From Hyalella azteca (lineage: Eukaryota; Arthropoda; Malacostraca; Amphipoda; Hyalellidae): DNA of 64,000 nucleotides. Below the pieces are notes generated by a model. It did not search any database and was not told the DNA's origin. It saw nothing but the letters and a program-made list of their open reading frames with translations. Location of the stretch: positions 62,001 through 126,000 of the forward strand of contig NW_025943802.1 of assembly GCF_000764305.2 (NCBI RefSeq), written 5' to 3'. This document shows positions 1-12,100 of this stretch, in pieces (position 1 is the stretch's first letter; each line of letters starts with the position of its first letter). The translations under genes and the position numbers were made by a program.

Positions 1-197
1 TCTGCATGGAGGACTGGGGGGAAGGTTCTGAGCAAAGACAGGCGTCGTATTCGGCCACGTTGATGTTGCTGCAGTACGTGTTGCCGGTCGCGGTGCTTAT
101 CTTCACCTACACAAGGATCGGCATTGTAGTTTGGGGCAAGAAGTCGCTGGGAGAGACTCCCGCCAGGCACGACAGAATCGCCAGGAGTAAAAGGAAG
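1..197 (+). CDS. RYa-R: RYamide receptor exon: end of ECL2, TM5, ICL3
   Basis: The open frame runs in from the left edge (first full codon TGC at 3-5, the conserved ECL2 cysteine), so the ATG at 6 is internal and not a start. The exon ends with AGG-AGT-AAA-AGG-AAG followed by donor GTCAGT at 198. The frame stays open past the donor to 239, but the conserved RSKRK end and the phase-0 partner exon fix the boundary. Confidence 0.85.
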
Positions 198-3100
198 GTC
201 AGTGATTTTTTCTCAATAATAAGAATTAACCAACATTAGTCCTCAATTAAATGTTTGTCTGCGCACTGTTACACTTGGTCTGTCGAATTTGATTAGCCAA
301 GAGCTCAGAAGAAAATTAAAATTTTCATTTATTTCCTTCATTATTCCATGAACTCAAGTTGCAGACTTTTGCAGTTTTGAATTTATGAAAAAGTTTGTGA
401 TTACTGACTTCATCTGCCATTGTATACAGTATTATTGTTCCTAGATTTTCATATTAGTTTAATGTGTATCTTATAGTTTGCTTCGATGATCGGATTCTGC
501 ATGAGTACATTAGGCTTAATGAAATCACTTGCATCAGAAATCACAACTTATGAACGTGAGATCGATTTAAAAACGATGAATTTTAAATTGAAGAGCTATA
601 TATTTTGGTATTTATACGAATATAAGAGTAAATTTCGGGCAATATTTTCTCACCCTAATTAGAAACATAACAAAGAATCTAAAAAAAGTTTATTCTCTAA
701 TGAGGCTTTTAGTCATGGAGGATTCAGTACGTGCATTGATACAAAAAATTTGCACGCGAGATAAAAGAATCGAATTATCGTATCTCAAATTAAAATACGA
801 CCTAAAAATATCTCTGAAAATCTAAAAGGTCTACGTCTAACCAATCTAAAGATCGGTCAGGTCATTTCATGCCTCAATGCTAACATGAGTTTTTGCCAGG
901 ATATCTATTTGACGTTCTCATTAAAATTTAAATCAAAAATTCAAATTAAAGTCATAGAGAGTGGATCATCTTTTAAAAAGAAATGGATATAAAGCTGTGT
1001 GGGAAGTTTCTACACATATAAAAAAGACCCTAATATAACATCATGGAGCTCTTTCACATTTGGGTGTATAAATAACTTTGCAAAGATAATAACGAATGAA
1101 TCAAAATCAATCTCAAATGAAATTGAATTTCTTGCATAATTTAGTCTAAATTTTATGAGCAATGTTTTGGTAAACGGGATGCTGAAGTTGAATGAGATGC
1201 TTGCTGTACGCCAAGCTGACTTCCTAATATTTTAATAATAATATTTTGAACAATAATATTTAATTAATATTTTTTTCCACGAACTTTCATTTAGAAAATG
1301 AAGATCCTAAGCAGTCTTCCATCTTCAAACCCTCCAGACATAAGGAACTAACACATGAAAATTTGTTTCGTATTATTATCATCAACTGGAAAATATGCAT
1401 TCCTCATTTGAATATTAGGAAATGTTGGAAAAGCTTAACAAAAAATTCGTCCAGCTTTACTTATTTTTCCCCCCACCCTCCTCTGTACATCTCGGTCCCC
1501 ACAACACCCACGCAGCGCCAGCAACGGTTGCTCCCGTAAACCCGACACAGATAATAACGCAAATAATCTCGTCCAAACATTTTTATTTATTTTGCCAAGA
1601 AATAATTTAATGAAATAAATCTTCGAAGATTCACTATTGAGATTTCTTCCTGAAATCAGATTTCATCAGCGACTAAATCAATTTGATGACCGCTGAACCA
1701 ATGGCAGGTTGAAGCTCGTCGCTTCTGGGTCAAAATGGTTTTCGATTACCGACTGCCCTGACGCGTCTATATTATACCCCGAATTGTTTATTTACTCTTA
1801 TGAAAATAACATTATGCAATATTGTAATAATGTTTCATTTATAATGTCTAATGTTTAACTTTTATGTTATAAAAGCTGAAAATTCAGCAGATTGAATCGC
1901 TCGTCTGAGAGCTTATTTCAGTCTAGTGAAAAATTACGATCGAAGCAAAATTAGTTCGGGTATCTTATTGATGAAGTGCAAAAGTTAAAAAAAAGATGTA
2001 ACGAAATAACTATACGAATATTTATTAAGTCCATCTCCACATCAAGTCACCACATTAATTTCGACTAATTAATATAGAATTTATTGATTATGTTAATTTG
2101 TGAGTTTTTTCATTCTTTTATTCGGATCCCATGTCAGTTTGACGGCACGCAAGACGTTCAGCTGCGTTCCGCTCATCCGCTCAGTCCTGCGTTCAGCTCG
2201 TCAAATTTCAATGCAGAACAATGCTTTTCATAATGCAACATAATATATATGCCTTCCATGATAATTTCAATCAGCAACAGAACCGGTCTACTGAAAATTA
2301 GTTTTCTCAAATTTGTATTTATTTGACGGTATTAAATGGAGAAGGCTTCCGTAGACATCCATGTGAGTTTCTTCCAGAAAATGAAAGCTTGTATTCAGAA
2401 GGTTCTAAAAGCGCCGCTGTCACTTTATATTTCAAAATAATAATAATCCATGACATGGACAGATTAATTATTAAGGTCTCCATGCTTACGATGCGTAGTG
2501 GAATCCTTTAAGAAACTATCAATCAGCCGTATTCCGAATATTCTTTTGCAATGATCAATTTTATCACGTATTCTGCCTTTCTCCTTGATTGCTTCATTCT
2601 ATCAAAAGCTACGCAGCTTTTCCGACTCTTCCATTCTTGCTTCGTTAGCTAAACACACAAATCGAAACATTGCAATCCTTTTGAATATTCTGAAAAATCA
2701 AGTGAAGGAATATAACATAACGTGGCTTACAGATTTGCATGACCTCCAGTTGCCCTCTATGGTCGGATGCAAACGTAAAACAAACCGAGAGGAACAATTG
2801 ACAAAGAATGAATAAAAATAGAAAAATCGAACGCAATACTCAACGGAACGAACGAAACTTTCAACTAACTGAGCGTAACGCTAGAAAAACCGAAATTAAA
2901 ATTGAACAATCCGAGAGCTTTGCCCAACATAGCGAGCGCAGTTCTCGTCAAGCCAACATTAAACACTCAAGAAAGCCTGCGTAAAACGCAGCAAAATGAG
3001 CGCAATACCGACTATGCGAGAGCAATACTTAAAACCGAGCGCAACAATCTACAAACCGAGCGCCAACTGGGCAAAGCGAACTTCACAATCGATACTCGGT

Positions 3101-6100
3101 ACAGCAAGATCATTGCTCGAATAAGCGAGCGCAACACTCGAAAAAAAACAAGCGCAACACTCGATAAATCGGGCGCAATTCTTGACAAAGCGAGCGCAGC
3201 ACTCGACAAAGCGAACTCAACACTTGACAAAGCGAGCGAAACACTTGACAAAGCAATCATAACACTCGACAAAGCAATCGCAACACTCGGAAAAACGAGC
3301 GCAACACTCGACAAAGCGGGCGCAACTCACGACAAAGCGAGCGCAACACTTGAAAAAAAACAAGCGTAAAACTCTATAGAGCGAATGTAACCCTCATTAA
3401 AGCCAGCGCAACACTCGACCAAGCGAGCGCAACACTTGACAAAGCGAACGCATCACTCAACAAAGCGAACGCAACACTCGACAAAGCGAACGCAACACTC
3501 GACAGAGCGAGCGCACCACTCCACAAAGCGAGCAACACTCGACAAAGCGAGCGCACCACTCCGCAAAGCGAGCCTCGACAAAGCGAGTGCAACACTCCAC
3601 AAAGCGAGAGCAACACTTGACAAAGCGAGCGCAACACTCCACAAAGCGAGTGCAACACTCCACAAAGCGAGTGCAACACTCGACAAAGCGAGCGCAACAC
3701 TACACAAAGCGAGCAACACTCCACAAAGTGAGTGCAACACTCGACAAAGCGAGAGCAACACTCCACAAAGCGAATGTAACACTCCACAAAGCGAGTGCAA
3801 CACTCCACAAAGCGAGCAACACTCCACAAAGCGAGCAACACTCCACAAAGCGAGTGCAACACTCCACAAAGCGAGTGCAACACTCGACAAAGCGAGCGCA
3901 ACACTCCACAAATCGAGCGCCACACTTGACAAAGCGAGCGCAACACTCCACAAAGCGAATGTAACACTCGACCAAGCGAGCAACACTCCACAAAGCGAGT
4001 GCAACACTCGACAAAGCGAGAGCAACACTCCACAAAGCGAATGCAACACTCGACAAAGCGAGCAACACTCCACAAAGCGAGCAACACTCCACAAAGCGAG
4101 TGCAACACTCCACAAAGCGAGTGCAGCACTCCACAAAGCGAGCGCAACACTCCACAAAGCGAGCGCAACACTCAACAAAGCGAGCGCAACACTCCACAAA
4201 GCGAATGTAACACTCGACCAAGCGAGCGCAACACTCGACAAAGCGAGCGCAACACTCCACAAAGCGAGCACCACACTTGACAAAGCGAGCGCAACACTAA
4301 CAAAGCGAGTAACACTCGACAAAGCGAGCGCAACACTCGACAAAGCGAGCAACACTCAACAAAGCGAGCAACACTCGACAAAGCGAGCGCAACACTCGAC
4401 AAAGCGAGCTACACTCGACAAAGCGAGCAACACTCGACAAAGCGAGCGCAACACTCAACAAAGCGTGCAACACTCCACAAAGCGAGCAACACTGGACAAA
4501 GCGAGCAACACTCAACAAAGCGAGCAACACTTGACAAAGCGAGCGCAACACTCCACAAAACGAGCAACACTCCACAAAACGAGCGCAACACTCGACAAAG
4601 CGAGCAACACTCGACAAAGCGCTGTAGTGTGTCATGTTGTAGGCAGCGTAAGCGCCGCTGCCAAATTATAGGATAATGCACTACCTAATCGTCCGCTTGA
4701 GCAGAGGAGGGCGGCTTTACAAGTACCCGAAGCCATTGTGCTCGCACGCCATTTCGAACGGCTTCGTGTTTCATTAAAGCAAATAATTACTCCCATTTTC
4801 AGAAAGAGATTAAAAGTGACGACCTGATGTCTCGTGGGTAAAGATCCTAACCCAATGATGATTTCTTACAGCAATAAATTAAACCGTAATTAGTTTGGCT
4901 GGTGATCTCCATGCTTTCCTCACTGACACTGTATATACGTCGTTTAAAGCTAATTAGACAACTGGTACGAAGCCATGATTTTTATTTAAACGCAAAAACT
5001 TGAGTAGCTCCCACATATATTCAAATATATTCGTTAATTTGTTCATAAATCAGCAAGAAAAAATCGTTATCGTGCTATTCTGAATGCTACGATCGATGAA
5101 AAGAAAATTACTCTATTAAAGAATAATTAAAAGAAAATTACTTCAATTAATGAATAATTAAAAGCTATTTACTTCAATTACTGAATAATTAAAAGAAAAT
5201 CACTTCAATTACTGAAAAATAAAGGAAAATTACCTCAATTACTGAATAATTGAAAGAAAATTATTTCAATTACATCAAGCCATTTCGCTAGATCACGATT
5301 TGATGTTCTTCACACACAACCCCGACAACCAATTCAAAAGTTCAGCATCAAATCGCCTCACGCCATTATATCAGTTCATGCCGCGATTGTGCTGCATGTT
5401 TTATTCGTGAAAAATATTTTCATGATAAGATCTTGCAATATTATGATCATATACAATATTATTAAGGATCATCCAATTTACCAGTGACCGTCTCATAATC
5501 AAGGGAAGGAACTAGCACGCGCATGTTCATTTCACACGCACCGGTCACGATAGATTCCCTTAATTTTAAAAGACTTAGAAGTGTATGGTTGAACCTTTTC
5601 CATATTGGGCTCATGTATATATATCATTTGGACTTTGATCTACAAGGATTTATTGAGTCACAAATGCCAGTTATGACCAATAATCCTATACATTCACGGC
5701 CAAAAATAAGGAATCGTTTTTACTATTTTTACACTCCATGGCAGATCGAAAGTTGAATAGGAAAAATATGCTCTTTACTGTGTTCGTGCACTGTTCTGTA
5801 GACTATTCTCTTATTCGAAGTTTGAGTGAATTGCCCTACGGTAAAATTACATTAAAACAAGAATTATTTCAAAGGTATAATTTTTTTGCAGTTTCAATTA
5901 GTAAATAGAAGTTGCCATGGTAACTTATTTACGGTCCCCGCAAACGTTCAGCAGACGATGTCACAGCGCCCAAGCTGGGCCTTAATCCCAAATGGCTGAT
6001 AAAATATTTTCTTTTACTGCTGGAAACTGAGCTCAGGAAACTCCCTCGACCAACTTAACCGCTCAGTAATAAAGTTAAGACTTAGATGAGGCAGTTACTG

Positions 6101-9100
6101 GGGCAGTCAGGTCGAGCTGGGTTTGGGTTTTAATTTGTCCTTGGTCGGTGCGTGATCACTCATACCATGCGGTCGGGAATTTAACATCTGTAATATAACG
6201 TTGCGGAAATATAACGAATTGTTATAGGTGTGATGTAAAGAAGCAAACGGTATTATGTGCCAGCATATTTTTTGCTCGGGCGTAAATAAATTCAAATTTA
6301 AACTTGCACACAAATTATTTTCTCTTCCGAGTGATTAAAAACATGAATGCATAGAATCTACCAGTCTTCTCAGAGGCTGTGCAGCCGGTTATTGAATTAA
6401 AATGTCCTCTCAAATCCGATGAACACTGAATACAAATTTCATCCCTCCTCGTGTACCGCATTTTCATTATCTTATGATTTACAACGAGTGTACAAGTCGA
6501 AATTAATATTTCGAGTTTAAAATGACATGAAACTAGGTTCTGTTCCTCATTTAATTTTGATCTGTTTCCCAAGATTTTTTCTCGAATTAAATGGTAAGAA
6601 TTGTCCCAGGATAATCTTGGGCGGCAATATAAGAACTTCTACATTGAAAGTTGATGTTATGACCTTACTACGGAAGGCACAGCCGCTATGGGCACATTTC
6701 AACTTTCAGTCTCAGTTTGGTCCCAGATGGCACAATGTTTTCACTCTCCACGCAAACCGTGGCTAAGAATATGGAAGTGAAGTCGAAAATAACCGAGGCA
6801 CAATATTGGGAAATTGTTGACGCTCCCTACAGAGTTAATTTTATTTATCAAAATATTTGAATGTACTACGCAACAAAAAATTTTGTGTCGATGTATTGCA
6901 TTATTTTTTTCCTATTATATTTATATGAAAGTCTGAAAATAAATTAATAATTATCAACTAAATAACGCAATAATTTGTTCAGAAAAGGTGAGACGTTCCA
7001 ACACTCTCACGCCTACAAGATATGAGCGTATTTTCACGGAGTTAAACAGAATAGACGATGCGGCTCGGCCGGCGTCAGGCCGTTAAGCTGCCATGGAAGT
7101 TCCTTTAAAGTCAGCGCTTGTCCACACATCTAATCCTCTCCATACTCACTCCCTTATCTGGGAGCGAATTCGCTTTACGGTTTCTTTCAACCGAAAAAGT
7201 TGTATTCTCTCAGTTATCCACCATGGAGGTTCCTTTAAAGTCAGCGCTTGTCCCAACATGTAATCCTCTCCATATCCACTCCCGTATCTGGGAGCGAATT
7301 CGCTTTAGGGTTTCTTTCAACCGAAAAAGTCGTATTCGCTCAGTTATCCAAACAACTCCCAAGTTTTGGCCCTTGTATACCTGGTTTGCTTATCGGTGTT
7401 CATACAGTAACGCAAAATATTAGTCGTTTTTTAAATTCGCGAAGCTAATTAATTCGATTTTAGAAAGTTTTTCCAATAACACCGATATTTGGTGGTACTG
7501 ATCTCGGTCGCGAACGCAAAAATAATCTTCCATGAAGTTGGCTGCCTACTTTTATGTGCATAGAATATTTCAAATCACCAAAGCTGGTCGGCCATGTAAC
7601 CTTCTCATTATATAGAGGAAACCTCACGGCATATTTGTGAAATACTTCTGCTATATTTTGGATGCACCTAAAGAAAATGAATGCTACTGAATGGTTCTTA
7701 AAAACCTTTTGTATAAGAAGATTAAAATGTTCCATGAATTTTTATTTAAAAGGTTGAAATGCACCTGCATTGCATTGTAAGTACCTACTCGTGAATATAG
7801 AGCAGTGTGTTCTCAAACTGCACTAAATTACTGCAGATACGTTTTGGCTTCAGTGGAGAACAACTTAAGTGGAGAACAGACTAATCAATGTTCTCCAATC
7901 CATAAACATTTTCAATAAACATCATTAAGTATGCAGTGAAGCGTAAACATATTTAGTCGATTGCTTGAGGACAGCTTGCATGGGACATTAAGATAGTGAA
8001 ATGTCTGATAATTTCACAAGGCTCCTAAGCTTCAACGGCTCGAGTAAACTTCGACGTTATTTACGATCGATTTTCGATCTATTCTATTTAGTCTATCTGT
8101 CTAATTTATTTTTGGATAGTTTATTTTCGATCGATTCTACAATCGTTTCATATTTTACAGCCTTTCAGGAGTTAATTAAACAAATCAATTCCTAAATTAT
8201 TTAACTCTCCCTCTTCAATTTTCTCTGCCACTGAGTTATAAATAACTCTCTTCCAACAATTGTTCAAAAACTGTATATATTGGCACGAGCCAATTTGTAC
8301 TTGATTCAAGAGTCTGGCGATACAGCGATTAAAATGCAGCAAAGATGATACTGATCCATTAAAAACATTTACTTTATACCAATCAACCTTTTAGGTCAAA
8401 GGATAAACAAAGCTCGCGTACGACCGAATTAAATAAGTCAAAGCTCTTCAATAATCTGGCTGGACGCGCGCACAGCTTACCAAGCAGATGAGGGGCGTCC
8501 TGAATTGCATAGCGCGGGGCTGAAGCTCGAAAGCAAGAGGTCATCAACAAATTGGCACTTGAATGCACCATCTCCAATCAAGAGTTGCCATGTGAATCTG
8601 CAGAAAATACACGCGACCTAAGAATAAAAATAGAAGTTGATTTCATTCGAGTTATTGACAATTGAGCTTCGTGATTCCTGCGAGACTACAAGCAGCGTTT
8701 TATGGCGGCGCTGCAAGTACTAAAGTACAAGAATTACGGGCAAGAAGTTTAAGGGAAAATTTTTGACATCAACAGCGCTCCTTTAGTAATTTCATTAACC
8801 TAACGATAGTTCTACACCTAAGTTTGACCTAACGATAGTTCAACAAATATTTTTGCTCGAAAAGCCGAGGAATTTCATTGGTGCATTGAACAATTGAATC
8901 TCACTGGGGCATTAGAGATCTCTGAATGGATTTAACGAATTCAAAAATGTCTTAAAGGTATTATATATGAATATTGTGAGCTGTGACAAAAACATGTTCG
9001 TGATACCGTTCTGAGGAAATAATATATCAAGCTGAAATAAGCAGAGAGCAAAGATTGGATTTTGCTCCCGCGGTCGTTTCTGCCGCTGTCGCGCTGTGGA

Positions 9101-12100
9101 ATTTTTTGAATATCATGTTTCCGAGCCTATACCATGTCACTGCTCGCGATCCTTTAGCAATAATACCAAACAAATTTTAACTGAGAGTACGAACATTATT
9201 TTGTCAACTGCATGGAAAGGCTGGTAGGTAATAATTTCCTGCCCTATCTATAAAGTTAATTTTGGATGTATTAACAATTTCATTGATTTGCCAAGTAGAT
9301 ACTTGTCAAGAAGGGTTCTCAACGTCAGGCTTGCGGTAAAGTTTCCTGAGCTCATTTTAAGACGACTTAATATGACATCGTCCTGAGGTTCCCTAAAGAG
9401 GCCGCCATTTCCTGGCCCTGCATACAATTGGTGGACTACAAGCAGCGACCTTACCTCTGGCGCTAGTGGAGTCTCGTATGCAAAGTTCTTCCTTCCGTAA
9501 AACACTTCATGGATATTTAACTGCGTCATGCACAGAAATAGTGACATTCTTTATTATTAATTTTAATTCCATTATCATAGCGAAACAAATTAACACTCGG
9601 CAAAAAATTCATGTCACTACGCGTTAATTGTTTAAAAAAAATGGCCAGTAGGTAGCTAGTAATTTTGAGACTGGTTATACATTTAAATGTTCTCTCGAAG
9701 TTCTTTCACTCCACAGTTGGCCATAGAGTGCAACGACATGTGTTAACGCGGACAAATTTTGTAAATTTCTTTTACATTCCATGTCAAATTGCAATGTGCA
9801 GTCGAGCTTGGAAACGAACGTTATTGTGAACCATTTTCTCGTCAGAATGTCGCAAGAGCTTTCATTCTGCCTCGAGGAGCACACAGAGGATCGTCTTCAG
9901 AAGAATATCTCTGGCTGCTAGGTATTGAGATGTCATCTTGTCAGTAGATTACGTCAGTCTCAGGGAGGGTATTGCCATTCTCATGCGGACATGAAACTTT
10001 CAGAACTGCATGTTCAAGCTCCCGGAAGTTCAAAATCTGAAATAGAGTTTAGCGTTAAGTGAACCACGATGCTCGATAGCTATATGAATGTACCAGCCAG
10101 TTTTATGACATAAATATGAGCGTAGCAGCTAATGAACCGGCCTGAAATATGAGATTGAGATATCATCGCGATGCATGGCTGTCTCTGCCACTCTCATGTT
10201 TCGGCTCAATTGATTAAGAATCGTTTTTAGCGAGTTGCTTGACCTTAGGCTTGATCATATCTTTTTTGTGTGATTCTTAAGGAATCAAATAACTTAAAAT
10301 TTGAAGTAAAAAATATCTGAAATGCATTGTAAAGACTTATTTCCGGCTTACAATGCTGCATAAGAATGTACAAAAAGACATGAATTGTCGTCATGGCAGC
10401 GTATGTTCGCATTTCACAGTGCGTTCTGCTTCACTAACTCACTTAAGAAGTTACGTTTCGCTTCATAAGTCGAGGAAAATTAGTTGACCTCTTAGCACCT
10501 CGGTTAACTAGCTGAGAGCGCCTGAGCAATTGTTCGCGTTTTAAATTACGTAGAAGTTAAAATACTTTTCTTTCATACCAATACTTTTCTTTCATTATAG
10601 GGACAACGAATTTAGAATAAGCAACTTTGCATATGATGAGATCATAAAAACTTCATTGACTAGAGAGGAAAATAATCCCCCTCCATGATGTTGTCACGCG
10701 TCTTGCAACGCGTGCCTCTGAACTTTTCAGCATGCATGCATATGGAAAACCTTAGGCAAGTCTGGCCCCTCATGACAATTATTCTCATATTGTAATTTCC
10801 ACCAATACCAATGAGACTTCCCCGTCTGAATTTAGGCAGTATTTTAGCGCATATATATACATATACGAATGAACGTAATGAGTTCAGTGGCTAGAATTGG
10901 ACAACTAAAAAGTTTGTATGTAAAGACAGCATGAACACGCCGTGCGAATCCCCAAGGGGAAGCAAGAATAAATTATCTGAAAAGAGCACAAAATTCTTCG
11001 GTGGCAAGATGAACTGCAAAACAGGACGATTAGTGAAACAAAATGGGCTGATGCTTGCTTAAGAAACAGAATCTGGATGGCGCTAAAATGTGTGGAAAAG
11101 CAAAATTTGTATATTCTAGTAAATCTATTCAAATTCACAGACCGAACATCAAATGGGTCGTATGTGTAGAGGTTCGTGTGCGTAAATTCTAAGTTTTTTT
11201 ATTTATGTATGTTTTATTTTCCGGGTCTGTTGTTTGCCCAAAATTCATGGCAAAGAAATTGCAATATCAAAAGCAAAACGTCCGCCATATATCATATCAG
11301 CTTTGGTTGCGCAGTGTTTTCCGAAAAATATACTGAACCTGTATACAGTTGGAACATAGCAGGTAAGACTTTAGCAAGCAACTCTCAAAAAATTCTGTGT
11401 TACCAATCAGCAAATGTTTCGTGCGCTGCAATGTTCCTACGTCGATAATACGATCGAATTCCTATAATATGAGTCAATTTCACGTCGAGCATCTCATGCT
11501 GTACCTCAGAGTAATGAGCATCTGCTCCGACAGCACGACATAAGGCATGCACCGCTGCTTCCAGTTATGTAGCTCTGTTGAAGAGATCTTGTCGAATCTT
11601 GGAAGCTCGACGAAAAATATTAGACATTGAAACCAGGAGATGTTTTAATACCAGAATATATGCTTCATAATGCTTAATTCAGCCGGTTTTATTCCATTAA
11701 TTATGTTATTGATAGTTAAAATAATTGTATTATCCAAATTTTCGTTATACTTTACATGTAAGTCCATAATCTATAAATTTGAAATCAGATCTTCGTGTAC
11801 CTCCTTTTTTGGGAGTAACAGTTAAGTCTGTACTTTTATATTGAAATTCTTGGTTCGTTTTAGCCCAGAACTTCTGCTGCAATGGTCTGGGCCTTCTGTT
11901 CAGTAATTTATTCCGGCAATGCGGGACAACCTTGGCAGGCAGTGCAATGAAAGCCATACCGTCATCAGGGCTTTTAGGACAAAGCGCTAATTTTCCGAGG
12001 GTTTCGCTGGTCGCACACTAAAGTACGCTCACTAATTACCAGCAGATGCACAAGATAAGTTTCACAAGAGACTTGGTGTATTACTGACTTGACGAAATGC

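Noticed and set aside
2902..4681. Many long overlapping open frames on both strands (ATLDKAS, CCARFVE repeats)
   Set aside because: All arise from the stop-free 19/21-bp minisatellite. Frames switch at every 19-bp unit and there are no flanking exons or domains.
9248..9547. 99-residue minus-strand frame (APEVRSLLVVHQLYAGPGNG..)
   Set aside because: No recognisable domain, no convincing splice sites or partner exons. Treated as chance frame in repeat-like intron sequence.
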